Below are positions 21,029 to 28,626 of a stretch of 64,000 nucleotides of DNA, piece after piece. The notes beneath the pieces are model-generated. The model did not search any database. It was not told the DNA's origin and worked only from the letters and a program-made list of their open reading frames with translations. The stretch's first letter is position 1. The number at the start of each line of letters is the position of its first letter. Source of the stretch: an uncultured Sphingomonas sp. (GTDB lineage: Bacteria > Pseudomonadota > Alphaproteobacteria > Sphingomonadales > Sphingomonadaceae); assembly GCA_913776045.1 (NCBI GenBank), contig CAJYOI010000020.1, positions 32,259 through 96,258 on the forward strand. The letters are read 5' to 3'. The position numbers and the translations under genes are program-made.

Positions 21029-21583
21029 ATGCGCAGCGCCATCATTCGCACCGATCGTTATGCAAGGGGCTCGATCGTCTTTCACTGGCTGATCGCGGTG
21101 GCGATCCTGCTCAACCTGGCGATCGGAATCGGCCATGACGCGATGCCGCGCGGGGCGATGCCGGTGCACAAGGCGCTGGGCATCACCGTATTGATATTGT
21201 CGCTCGCCCGGTTGGCCTGGCGGATGACGCATCGCCCGCCGCCGCTCGCGCCCGATATGCCGATGTGGGAGCGAACGGCCGCCGCGACGTCGCACTGGCT
21301 GCTCTACGCCTTCACCATCCTGGTTCCGCTGACCGGATGGGCGATGGTCTCGGGTGGTCCGGTGCGCCGCCCGCTGGAATGGTTCGGCCTCTTCCCGATC
21401 CCCTATCTGCCGGTGTCGGAAGCAGCGGCCGGCGCGGCGCATGAGGGGCATGAAATCCTCGGCTATGCGCTCCTCGCCCTCGTCGTCGTCCATACGCTGG
21501 CGGCGCTGCGCCACCACCTGATCCTGCGCGATTCGACGCTGGTGCGAATACTGCCGATCCTGCGCGCGCCGACGCCGCGCTGA
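21029..21583 (+). CDS. Cytochrome b561
   Basis: A 184-residue inner membrane di-heme cytochrome b of the bacterial b561 family (CybB-like), with four transmembrane helices. Histidines suitable for heme ligation lie in FHWLIAVAILL, VHKALGITVLIL, SHWLLYAFTIL and AHEGHEILGYALLAL...VVHTLAALRHH. These proteins usually oxidise ubiquinol with superoxide or pass electrons to periplasmic partners. It starts ATG 21029, 33 bases behind the FAD hydroxyacid dehydrogenase and probably in the same transcript. An sRNA gene starts about 80 bases downstream. Confidence 0.92.
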   Translation: MRSAIIRTDRYARGSIVFHWLIAVAILLNLAIGIGHDAMPRGAMPVHKALGITVLILSLARLAWRMTHRPPPLAPDMPMWERTAAATSHWLLYAFTILVPLTGWAMVSGGPVRRPLEWFGLFPIPYLPVSEAAAGAAHEGHEILGYALLALVVVHTLAALRHHLILRDSTLVRILPILRAPTPR

Positions 21584-21628
21584 GGTGGGAAAATTTCAAA
21601 CGCCTTTAAAACAATCAGAATTCGTCCC

Positions 21629-21657
21629 TTGAAAGCCAAATGCACTCGACATACATT
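21629..21657 (+). promoter_or_regulatory. Promoter of the SuhB-like sRNA
   Basis: A -35 box TTGAAA (21629-21634), an exact 17-base spacer and a -10 box TACATT (21652-21657) give a predicted start near 21665. No open frame follows in the next 100 bases before a strong terminator, which points to a small RNA. Confidence 0.65.
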
Positions 21658-21664
21658 TCGTCTG

Positions 21665-21770
21665 CAAGGTTTCGTGTCCCCCCTTTCGCGAAGCTTTGCG
21701 GCACTCCTTCGGGTGTGTCTCCTCCCTGAACCTTGGCCACTCCGGAGCTTGTCTCCGGGGTGGTTTTTTT
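21665..21770 (+). ncRNA. SuhB-like (alpha-r8/MmgR family) small regulatory RNA
   Basis: A predicted trans-acting sRNA of about 105 nt between the cytochrome b561 gene and the convergent N-formylglutamate amidohydrolase gene. It has a full promoter (21629-21657), several C/U-rich single-stranded stretches (CCCCCC at about 21680; TCTCCTCCCTGAAC at about 21718), two small GC hairpins including CACTCCTTCGGGTG, and a strong terminator (stem 21737-21747 with 21753-21763, then seven T). From memory, the CUCCUCCCUGA segment just before the terminator stem is the hallmark of the alphaproteobacterial suhB/alpha-r8 family, whose members include MmgR of rhizobia and SuhB of Sphingopyxis. Such anti-Shine-Dalgarno loops pair with ribosome binding sites, usually with Hfq. 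The 5' end is inferred from the promoter. Confidence 0.7.
21737..21770 (+). terminator. Rho-independent terminator of the sRNA
   Basis: An 11-bp stem (CCACTCCGGAG, 21737-21747; CTCCGGGGTGG, 21753-21763; one G-U pair) with loop CTTGT is followed by TTTTTTT (21764-21770). Confidence 0.92.
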
Positions 21771-21784
21771 AGTTTGTGGCTGGA

Positions 21785-22624
21785 TTACTCGGCAGCAAGC
21801 CCCGCCGGCTGCGCTTCGTCGGCCAGCGCATCGATGACGTCGCGCACGAACCGTGCCACCGCGTCGAACTGCCCGCCCGGCGCGTCCAGCGCATCGTCCA
21901 GATAGAGGGTTCGGTCGATCTCCAGCTGCACCGCGTGGATGTCGCGTCCCGGTTCGGCATGGCGCTCCAGAATGTGGCCGCCCGCATAGGGGGTGTTGAG
22001 CGCCACCACCAAACCGGCGCGGCGCGCGCAGCCCTCGATCCGACCGACGAATCGCGCCGCCGCCGTCCGCCCGAACCGGTCGCCGATGACGATCCGCGCC
22101 GGCGCGGCCCCGGTGAGCGGCGGCATCGAATGGACGTCGAGCAGTATCGCGACTCCGAACCGTGCCCGCGCCGCGGCCAGCGCGTCGGCGACGGCGGCAT
22201 GATAGGGGCGGTGATCGCCGTGGATGCGCGCGGCGACATCGTCGGCGCTCCATGGCCGTGCCCAGATTTCGGTCCCCGCCGCCGCGCGCCGCGGGATCAG
22301 CCCTAGTCCGCCGCGCACGCGGGTCGACAGCTGCGGCGTCCCGAACCGCGCCGCACCCAGGTCGACGCGGGGGTCGCGGTCGCGCTCGCTGCGGTTGAGG
22401 TCGATCCACGCGCGCGGCCGGCGCGCGACGATCGCGACCTCATCGGCGCGGGCCGCCAGCGCAAGCGTATCGACATGCCGGTCCTCCAGCGGGAGCAGCT
22501 GCACCAGCGGCACCCGCAGGCGATCGGCTAGCGCCTGCGGATAGTCGCGCCCGGCATGGGGCACCGACAGCACCACAGGACTGGTGGGCAGGGCAGGGCC
22601 GATGCGGTCGAAACTGGGCGTCAC
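21785..22624 (-). CDS. N-formylglutamate amidohydrolase family protein
   Basis: Hydrolase family FGase (N-formylglutamate to glutamate plus formate), also seen as a peptidase-like amidohydrolase. The start chosen is GTG 22622-22624 (VTPSFDRIGPALPTSPVVLS), giving 279 residues, because homologues begin shortly before VVLSVPHAGRDYP. A longer frame to 22744 exists but looks non-coding. Motifs visible are SVPHAGRDY, EDRHVDTL, WIDLNRSERDRDPR, LLDVHSMPP (Zn/catalytic D-x-H) and NTPYAGG. The canonical use is histidine degradation, but no hut genes are near. It is divergent from cpdR, a neighbourhood I recall as common in sphingomonads. Confidence 0.88.
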   Translation of the reverse strand: MTPSFDRIGPALPTSPVVLSVPHAGRDYPQALADRLRVPLVQLLPLEDRHVDTLALAARADEVAIVARRPRAWIDLNRSERDRDPRVDLGAARFGTPQLSTRVRGGLGLIPRRAAAGTEIWARPWSADDVAARIHGDHRPYHAAVADALAAARARFGVAILLDVHSMPPLTGAAPARIVIGDRFGRTAAARFVGRIEGCARRAGLVVALNTPYAGGHILERHAEPGRDIHAVQLEIDRTLYLDDALDAPGGQFDAVARFVRDVIDALADEAQPAGLAAE

Positions 22625-22773
22625 GTGGCTGACGCTAGGTGGTGATGGGCCCCGAGACAATCGCTCGCGACGAGCGGGAGCGGAACCCGCCCGCACCGTC
22701 TGGAATTTCTTAAAGGCTTGGCGGATACAAGACGCGCGGTTCACTGCTGTTCGCAGATCTTGGGGATGTTTCG

Positions 22774-23151
22774 ATGATACGGATTCTGCTGGCCGAAGAC
22801 GATGACGTGATGCGCCAGTATCTCGCCCGCGCGCTCGAACGCTCAGGGTATGCGGTGACGTCGGTCGACCGCGGCACGGCGGCGCTGATGCTGCTGGAGG
22901 CGGAGGCGTTCGATCTGCTGCTGACCGACATCGTCATGCCCGAAATGGACGGTATCGAACTGGCGCAACGCTGCGCCGAAATCGCCCCCGACACCCGCGT
23001 GATGTTCATCACCGGCTTCGCCGCGGTGACGCTGAAGGCCGGCAAGGCGATGCCCCAGGCGCGCGTCCTGTCGAAGCCGTTCCACCTGCGCGACCTGGTA
23101 CTTGAAGTCGACCGCATGTTCCAGGTCGGCAGCGCCAGCGGACATATCTGA
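22774..23151 (+). CDS. cpdR: CpdR-type single-domain response regulator
   Basis: A 125-residue stand-alone receiver domain. MIRILLAEDDDVMRQYLARA opens with the acidic pocket (D9-D11), the phospho-acceptor is D52 in LLLTDIVMPEMDG, the switch Thr/Ser region is MFITGFAAVT, and the conserved Lys is in VLSKPFHLRDLV. No output domain follows. In Caulobacter CpdR, when unphosphorylated, brings the ClpXP protease to the pole and primes it for CtrA and PleD degradation; phosphorylation by the CckA-ChpT relay turns it off. Sequence, length and the FITGFA motif fit CpdR rather than generic CheY. tRNA-Val lies 71 bases downstream. Confidence 0.9.
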   Translation: MIRILLAEDDDVMRQYLARALERSGYAVTSVDRGTAALMLLEAEAFDLLLTDIVMPEMDGIELAQRCAEIAPDTRVMFITGFAAVTLKAGKAMPQARVLSKPFHLRDLVLEVDRMFQVGSASGHI

Positions 23152-23222
23152 TCTTTTTTCCGGGAAAGCCGCTTGCGTCGATCCGATTCGACCGCTAGAG
23201 GCGCGCTTCCCGCAAGGGGAGT

Positions 23223-23297
23223 GGGCGTGTAGCTCAGTGGTAGAGCACTGTGTTGACATCGCAGGGGTCGCAAGTTCAATCCTTGCCACGCCCACCA
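23223..23297 (+). tRNA. tRNA-Val (GAC)
   Basis: A 75-nt cloverleaf: acceptor GGGCGTG with CACGCCC, D arm GCTC/GAGC, anticodon stem CTGTG/CGCAG around loop TTGACAT (anticodon GAC), T arm GCAAG-TTCAATC-CTTGC, discriminator A, encoded CCA. The transcript ends at the terminator at 23303-23338. Confidence 0.97.
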
Positions 23298-23302
23298 TTT
23301 TC

Positions 23303-23338
23303 AAAACCCCGCCTGGCCAGTGGCCCGGCGGGGTTTTT
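23303..23338. terminator. Bidirectional terminator between tRNA-Val and the M24 peptidase gene
   Basis: AAAACCCCGCC (23303-23313) pairs with GGCGGGGTTTT (23327-23337); an inner TGGCC/GGCC stem tops the hairpin. TTTTT follows on the plus strand, and on the minus strand the complement of AAAA gives TTTT, so it can serve both convergent units. Confidence 0.85.
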
Positions 23339-23348
23339 GCTTTTTGGC

Positions 23349-24551
23349 TCAGGCAAACGGTCGATCGATCGCCACCGACGGCTGGGTGAACCACGCTGCG
23401 CCGTTGTCCGTCACGTAGAAATGGTCTTCCAGCCGGATGCCGAACCGGTCGGGGACGACGATCATCGGTTCGTTCGAAAAGCACATGCCCGGCGTCAGCG
23501 GCGTCGTGTCGCCGCGGACCAGATACGCGGGCTCGTGGATCGACAGGCCGATGCCGTGCCCGGTGCGGTGGGGAAGGCCGGGCAGGCGATAGTCGGGGCC
23601 GAGACCGGCGCGTTCCAGCACGGCGCGTGCCGCAGCGTCGATCGATTCGCAGGGGCGACCGGGTGCGACCGCGGCGAAGGCGGCGGCTTGGGCTTCCTGC
23701 TCCAGTTCCCAGATCGCGCGCTGTTCGGCGTCGACCCGGCCGAACGCGTAGGTCCGGGTGATGTCGGAGTGATAGCCCTCGACCCGGCAGCCGGTGTCGA
23801 TCAGCACGAGGTCGTCTTCGGCCAGCACGTCGTCGACCGGCAAGCCGTGGGGAAAGGCGGTCGAGCGGCCGAACTGGACTGCGCAGAAGTAGGATCCCTC
23901 GGTCGCACCGATCGCGCGGTGCGCGGAATCGATGAAGCGGCGGACCTCCGAAGCGCGGATGCCCGGTGCCAGCACGCGCGCGGCGCGGCGTTGCACCTCC
24001 AGTGTCATCGCCTTGGCCTGCGCGAGCAGCGCGATTTCCGCGGGTGACTTGACCGACCGGCAGCCATCGACGACCGGCGCGGCATCGCGCAGCGTCAGCG
24101 ATGGCGCGACCGCACGAATGCGCTCGGCCGCCTGAAAGGGCAGGGCGGGGTCGATCGCCAGCGTGCCGGCGTCGGCCGAACCCAGCGCACCGACGACCAA
24201 CCGGGCCGGGCTCTCATGCTCCTCCCACAAGTGGATATCGGCGTCGATCTTCAGGTCCGCCTCGAGCGAACCCAGTTCGAACGCCGGCGCGATCATCACC
24301 GGGCGGCCGGTGACCGGCAGCAGCAGCGCGACCAGCCGCTCGGTCTGACCCCACGGCATGCCCGCAAAGTAGCGCAGGCTGTCGCCCGCACCGATCAGCA
24401 GCGCGTCGGCCCCCATGTCACGGGTCAGGCGGCGGGCCTTTTCCAGGCGGCCGTTGCGTTCGTCGCGGCCGATCGAGGCGGCGCGATCCGCCCAGGGCGA
24501 TAGCGTGGCGAGTTCGCGGTCGATCGTCGATCCGCCGATCTGCGAGGTCAT
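23349..24551 (-). CDS. M24 family metallopeptidase (Xaa-Pro/prolidase type)
   Basis: A creatinase/prolidase-fold peptidase of 400 residues from ATG 24549-24551, with GGAG six bases upstream (an in-frame TTG lies two codons earlier). An N-terminal creatinase_N domain (about 30-165) precedes the pita-bread catalytic domain. The metal ligands are the two Asp of LVLIDTGCRVEGYHSDITRT, the His of HRTGHGIGLSIHE, and the Glu of SNEPMIVV and RLEDHFYV. It is divergent from the hydroxyproline genes and shares their control region. A prolidase that splits X-Pro or X-hydroxyproline dipeptides would feed the pathway with free hydroxyproline; that link is inferred from location. Confidence 0.9.
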   Translation of the reverse strand: MTSQIGGSTIDRELATLSPWADRAASIGRDERNGRLEKARRLTRDMGADALLIGAGDSLRYFAGMPWGQTERLVALLLPVTGRPVMIAPAFELGSLEADLKIDADIHLWEEHESPARLVVGALGSADAGTLAIDPALPFQAAERIRAVAPSLTLRDAAPVVDGCRSVKSPAEIALLAQAKAMTLEVQRRAARVLAPGIRASEVRRFIDSAHRAIGATEGSYFCAVQFGRSTAFPHGLPVDDVLAEDDLVLIDTGCRVEGYHSDITRTYAFGRVDAEQRAIWELEQEAQAAAFAAVAPGRPCESIDAAARAVLERAGLGPDYRLPGLPHRTGHGIGLSIHEPAYLVRGDTTPLTPGMCFSNEPMIVVPDRFGIRLEDHFYVTDNGAAWFTQPSVAIDRPFA

Positions 24552-24590
24552 GGGCAACTCCGTGTCGATATCGCTGGCGATCTAAACAAT

Positions 24591-24621
24591 TTGCCAGCCG
24601 CCGCCAAGGATCGTATACGAT
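24591..24621 (+). promoter_or_regulatory. Promoter with GntR-type palindromic operator of the hydroxyproline genes
   Basis: The -35 box TTGCCA (24591-24596), a 17-base spacer and the -10 box TATACG (24614-24619) form a promoter about 24 bases before the SD of the gene at 24644. The perfect 12-bp palindrome ATCGTATACGAT (24610-24621) covers the -10 box. A TNGTATACNA core is the kind of site bound by FadR-subfamily GntR repressors, and such a repressor is encoded at 27894. In the other direction TTGGCG-N17-TAGATC could drive the M24 gene. Binding is inferred. Confidence 0.6.
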
Positions 24622-24643
24622 TGATACTCTTGGGAGACATGAT

Positions 24644-25573
24644 GTGACTTCGACCGCCGCACTCTGGACGGGCGTGTATCCGGCCGCCACCACGCAATTT
24701 GCCGCCGACGGTTCGGTCGACATCGAGGCTACGCAGCGCGGGTATGCGGCGCTGGTCGATGACGGCGTCGATGGCCTCATCCTGCTGGGCACCTGCGGCG
24801 AGAACAACTCGCTCGACGCCGACGAAAAGCGGGCGGTTCTGAAAACGGGCGTCGAGGCGGTCGGCGGGCGCGTGCCGCTGGTCGCCGGTGTCTCCGAAAT
24901 GACCACCCGCCGCGCCGCCGACTATGCGCGTGAGGCGGAAGCGATCGGCGTCGACGCGCTGATGCTGTTGCCGGCGATGGTCTATGTGCCGACGTCGAAC
25001 GAACTGGCGACGCATTTCCGCATGGTGGCCGAAAACACCGGCCTGCCGATCATGCTCTACAACAATCCGCCCGCGTACCGCGTATCGGTCGACTTCGCGA
25101 CGCTGGAGCAACTGGCGCCGGTCAGCAACATCGTCGCGATCAAGGAAAGCGCACCCGATCCGCGCCGCTTCACCGACGTCATCAACCGGTTCGGCGACCG
25201 CTACACGGTGATGGCGGGCCTCGACGATATCGCGCTCGAGGGGCTGATGCTCGGTGCGTCGGGCTGGGTGTCGGGCCTGACCAGCGCCTTCCCGCAGGAA
25301 TCGGTCGCGCTGGTCGCGGCGGCCGATCGCGGCGACTGGGAAGAGGCACGCCGCATCTACCGCTGGTTCATGCCGCTGCTTCACCTCGACGCCGAACACG
25401 ACCTAGTGCAATCGATCAAGTTGGCCGAAGAGATCATGGGCCGCGGCTCCGAACGCGTCCGCCTGCCACGTCTGCCGCTGGAAGGCGCAAGGCGTGCCGA
25501 CGTGATCGCGATGGTCGAAAAATGCGCGGCGACGCGGCCGCTCGCGACCACGCCGACCGCCGTCGCGGCCTGA
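24644..25573 (+). CDS. DapA-family enzyme, probable 1-pyrroline-4-hydroxy-2-carboxylate deaminase
   Basis: A class I Schiff-base lyase/hydratase of the dihydrodipicolinate synthase family, 309 residues, starting at GTG 24644 with GGGAG upstream. An ATG two bases earlier leads straight to a stop. The Schiff-base lysine is K167 in IVAIKESAPD and the catalytic Tyr is in MLYNNPPAYRVS; LLGTCGENNSLDADEK replaces the usual GTTGE loop. True DapA has a different set of substrate residues. In this operon the fitting activity is deamination of 1-pyrroline-4-hydroxy-2-carboxylate to 2-oxoglutarate semialdehyde, the third step of L-hydroxyproline degradation. The epimerase gene overlaps its stop (TGATG). 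Confidence 0.85.
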   Translation: MTSTAALWTGVYPAATTQFAADGSVDIEATQRGYAALVDDGVDGLILLGTCGENNSLDADEKRAVLKTGVEAVGGRVPLVAGVSEMTTRRAADYAREAEAIGVDALMLLPAMVYVPTSNELATHFRMVAENTGLPIMLYNNPPAYRVSVDFATLEQLAPVSNIVAIKESAPDPRRFTDVINRFGDRYTVMAGLDDIALEGLMLGASGWVSGLTSAFPQESVALVAAADRGDWEEARRIYRWFMPLLHLDAEHDLVQSIKLAEEIMGRGSERVRLPRLPLEGARRADVIAMVEKCAATRPLATTPTAVAA

Positions 25574-26571
25574 TGCGCCACACCTTCTTCTGCATCGACG
25601 GTCACACGGCGGGCAATCCCGTTCGCCTGGTGGCCGGCGGTGCGCCCTTGCTGCGGGGCACGACCATGGCCGAGCGGCGGCAGGATTTCCTGGCGCGGTT
25701 CGACTGGATCCGCACCGGTCTGTGTTTCGAACCGCGCGGGCACGACATGATGTCGGGCGGCTTCCTGTATCCGCCGTGCGGGGCCGATGCCGATGCGGCA
25801 ATCCTGTTCATCGAAACGTCGGGGTGCCTGCCGATGTGCGGCCACGGCACGATCGGGATGATCACCTTCGGGCTGGAAAGCGGGCTGATTCAGCCGCGGA
25901 CACCGGGCAAGCTGGTCATCGAAGTGCCGGCAGGCACGATCGCGATCGACTATGTCGCCGACCGCAACCGCGTCCATTCGGTTAGAATCCGCAACGTGCC
26001 GGCCTATCTGGCGAAGCGCGATTTGGAGATCGACGTGCCGGGTTTCGGCCCGCTGCGCGTCGATGTGTCCTATGGCGGCAATTACTACGCAATCGTCGAG
26101 CCGCAGGGGGCATACACCGGGCTCGACGACCTGGGCGCGGCGGCGATCATCGACCTGAGCCGACTGATCCGCGAGCGCGTGCAGGCGGTGTACGAACCCG
26201 TTCACCCGCTCGAACCCGCCATCCGCGGTGTGACCCATGTGCTCTGGGCCGACAAGCCAAAGGGCGAGGGCGCCGACGGGCGCAACGCGGTATTCTACGG
26301 CGAACGCGCGATCGACCGCAGCCCGTGCGGCACCGGCACCTCGGCGCGGCTTGCGCACCTGGTCGCGACCGGGCGGCTGGCGGTCGGCGACACCTTCGTC
26401 CACGAAAGCTACATCGGCAGCCGCTTCATCGGACGCGTGGAGGCCGAAGCGATGGTCGGCGACCAGCCCGGCATCATCCCGTCGGTCGAAGGATCGGCGA
26501 TCGCGACCGGGCACAACACGATCTGGATCGACCGCGAAGACCCGTTCTGGGCCGGCTTTACGGTCGTCTGA
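25573..26571 (+). CDS. 4-hydroxyproline 2-epimerase (proline racemase family)
   Basis: Converts trans-4-hydroxy-L-proline to cis-4-hydroxy-D-proline, the first step of the pathway. The start ATG 25573 overlaps the previous stop codon (TGATG), so translation is coupled; it has 332 residues. The family's acid-base pair is present as two cysteines, C89 in LPMCGHGTIGM and C252 in RSPCGTGTSARLAH. The related trans-3-hydroxyproline dehydratases have Thr or Ser in place of one Cys, so epimerase or racemase is the right subclass. FFCIDGHTAGNPVRLVAGG at the start is also typical. The FAD dehydrogenase gene begins 1 base after its stop. Confidence 0.93.
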   Translation: MRHTFFCIDGHTAGNPVRLVAGGAPLLRGTTMAERRQDFLARFDWIRTGLCFEPRGHDMMSGGFLYPPCGADADAAILFIETSGCLPMCGHGTIGMITFGLESGLIQPRTPGKLVIEVPAGTIAIDYVADRNRVHSVRIRNVPAYLAKRDLEIDVPGFGPLRVDVSYGGNYYAIVEPQGAYTGLDDLGAAAIIDLSRLIRERVQAVYEPVHPLEPAIRGVTHVLWADKPKGEGADGRNAVFYGERAIDRSPCGTGTSARLAHLVATGRLAVGDTFVHESYIGSRFIGRVEAEAMVGDQPGIIPSVEGSAIATGHNTIWIDREDPFWAGFTVV

Positions 26572-26572
26572 C

Positions 26573-27826
26573 GTGGCTGAGCGGCCGCGAAGCGCGATCG
26601 TCGTCGGCAACGGCGTCGTCGGCCTGTCGGTTGCCATCGCGTTGCAACAGCGCGGTGTCGCGACGACGATCGTCGCACCGGATGCCGACTGGCGCGGTGC
26701 GTCCTGGGGCAATGCCGGGCATATCGCGGTCGAACAGGTCGCGCCGCTCGCCTCGCGCCGGACACTGCGCAGTCTGCCCGCGCGGCTGTTCTTGCGCGGC
26801 GGCGCGCTGGCCCTGCCGCCGCGTGACGTCGCCACCTGGCTGCCGTTCGGGCTGAATTTGCTGCGGGCGAGCGCCCCCGACCGGTTCGAGGCCGGCAAGA
26901 CGGCACTGTCGGCGCTGCTGGCTACCGCCATGCCGGCGTGGCGACGGTTGCTCGATACGTCGGGGCGGGGCGACCTGCTGCGCGAGGACGGGCATATCGT
27001 CGTGTGGGAAACGCCGGGCAGTGCCGCGCGCGGTCGGGCGGCGTGGGTCGACAGCGATATCGGCACAGCGAGCCTTCACGACCTGACCGCGGACGAACTG
27101 GCCGCGGTCGCCGCGCGCGTGTCGGTGTCGCTTGCCGGCGGTGTCCGCTTTTCCGGCAGCGGTCAGATCGCCGACCCGGCGGCGCTCGGCGAAGCGCTGG
27201 CGGCGATCTTCGCCCGGCTCGGCGGGCGGCGACGGTCGGGGCGGGCCGCGATGCTGACTCCCACCGAATCCGGCGCCCGCGTCACTCTCGACGGCGGGGG
27301 CGCGCTCGATGCCGATGTCGCGGTCGTTGCTGCCGGTGCGGCGTCCGCGCCGCTGCTGACCCCGCTCGGTCACCACGTCCCCCTGATCGCCGAACGCGGC
27401 TATCATCTGGAGGCGGCGCCCGCCGATTGGCCGCGCGGCCTGCCGCCGGTGGTGTTCGAGGATCGGTCGATGATCCTCACCCGCTTTTCGGGTGCGTTGC
27501 GTGCAGCGAGTTTCGTTGAATTCTCGACTGCCGGGCGCGCGCCCGACCCGCGCAAATGGGCGCGACTGCAGGGGCATCTCGACGCGCTCGGCATCGCCTT
27601 CGTCGAGGCGCCGCGTCCGTGGATGGGCGCGCGGCCGACGCTGCCCGACTATCTGCCGGCGATCGGTCGCAGCCACCGCCATGGCGCCATAGCCTATGGC
27701 TTCGGTCACCAGCATCTGGGGCTCACGCTGGCGGCGACGACCGGCGAATTGCTGGCCAGCTATCTAACTGACGGCAAATCCCATATCGACCTGTCCCCCT
27801 ACGATGTGGCAAGGTTCGGCCGCTGA
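26573..27826 (+). CDS. FAD-dependent D-hydroxyproline dehydrogenase (DadA-like)
   Basis: A flavin-dependent D-amino-acid dehydrogenase of the DAO/DadA family, 417 residues from GTG 26573, directly after the epimerase stop. The Rossmann motif is AIVVGNGVVGLSVAIALQQR (about residues 7-26), the second half of FAD binding is DADVAVVAAGAASAPLL, and the substrate domain ends with RPTLPDYLPAIGRS and GFGHQHLGLTLAATTGELLA. It should oxidise cis-4-hydroxy-D-proline to 1-pyrroline-4-hydroxy-2-carboxylate, passing electrons to the quinone pool. It has the one-subunit form of the enzyme, in contrast to the three-subunit dehydrogenases of some pseudomonads. Function follows from operon position and family. 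Confidence 0.88.
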   Translation: MAERPRSAIVVGNGVVGLSVAIALQQRGVATTIVAPDADWRGASWGNAGHIAVEQVAPLASRRTLRSLPARLFLRGGALALPPRDVATWLPFGLNLLRASAPDRFEAGKTALSALLATAMPAWRRLLDTSGRGDLLREDGHIVVWETPGSAARGRAAWVDSDIGTASLHDLTADELAAVAARVSVSLAGGVRFSGSGQIADPAALGEALAAIFARLGGRRRSGRAAMLTPTESGARVTLDGGGALDADVAVVAAGAASAPLLTPLGHHVPLIAERGYHLEAAPADWPRGLPPVVFEDRSMILTRFSGALRAASFVEFSTAGRAPDPRKWARLQGHLDALGIAFVEAPRPWMGARPTLPDYLPAIGRSHRHGAIAYGFGHQHLGLTLAATTGELLASYLTDGKSHIDLSPYDVARFGR

Positions 27827-27893
27827 CGATACGCCTCCCGGTATCGCGGCCCGTCAGCGTCGCTGATCGCCGATCCCTTTTCCGGATTGCCTT

Positions 27894-28556
27894 ATGTCTC
27901 TAGTCGTCCGCACCCTGTCCGATCGACTCGTCGATATCGTCCGAGACCGTATCCTCGCCGGTACCGTGCAGGGCAACACCGCGATCCGCCAGGATGCGCT
28001 GGCGGCCGAACTGGGCGTCAGCAAGATCCCGCTGCGCGAAGCGCTGGCCCGGCTGGAGCAGGAAGGGCTGGTCCGCTCGCAGGCCAACCATGGCTTTTTC
28101 GTCCGCGAACTGACAGCGGAGGAGGCGGAGGACGTCTATGCACTGCGGCTGAAGATCGAGCCCGAAGCCGTCGCGCTGGCCGCCGAACGCGCCGACGACG
28201 CCGACCGTGCCCAGGCGGTCGCGGCGCTGGCCGCGCTCGATCGCGAAACCGAAGCGCGCGACATCCACGTCGGCGCCGCCAACCGCGCCTTCCATATCGC
28301 GCTGATCCGTCCTGCCGGCCGGGCGATCACGCTGCAGTTGCTCGAGCGCCTGCATGTGCTGAGCGAACGCTACGTCAGCAAGCATCTGGAGCCGATCGGC
28401 CGCGACCGCCGCGCGAACGACGAACATGCGATGCTGCTTGAGGCGTGGCTGGCCCGCGACACCGACCGCGTCATGCGCGAAATGCACGAACATATCGGCC
28501 ATACCCTGGTCGATCTGCGCCGCCAGCTGGCCGCCGCCACCCAATCGGCCGCCTGA
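27894..28556 (+). CDS. GntR-family regulator with FCD domain
   Basis: A transcriptional regulator of the FadR/FCD subfamily, 220 residues. The winged helix-turn-helix lies at about 10-70 (LSDRLVDIVRDRILAG... DALAAELGVSKIPLREALARL). The FCD effector domain has the metal-binding Asp/His set, recognisable in AANRAFHIALIRPAG and MREMHEHI. Its place at the end of the hydroxyproline gene run, and the FadR-like palindrome on the operon's -10 box, make it the likely hydroxyproline-responsive repressor. It starts ATG 27894, 67 bases after the dehydrogenase gene; no second copy of the palindrome was seen before it. Confidence 0.92.
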   Translation: MSLVVRTLSDRLVDIVRDRILAGTVQGNTAIRQDALAAELGVSKIPLREALARLEQEGLVRSQANHGFFVRELTAEEAEDVYALRLKIEPEAVALAAERADDADRAQAVAALAALDRETEARDIHVGAANRAFHIALIRPAGRAITLQLLERLHVLSERYVSKHLEPIGRDRRANDEHAMLLEAWLARDTDRVMREMHEHIGHTLVDLRRQLAAATQSAA

Positions 28557-28626
28557 CCCGTTCAGCCTTGCGAAAGCCGCCATGGCGCTCTCTCGGTACA
28601 CAAGCGTAATGACGGGGAGAGTGGGC

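Noticed and set aside
22625-22744. N-terminal extension of the N-formylglutamate amidohydrolase gene to 22744.
   Set aside because: The extra 40 residues are Arg/Ser/Pro-rich and overlap the likely cpdR promoter; the GTG at 22624 fits the family start.
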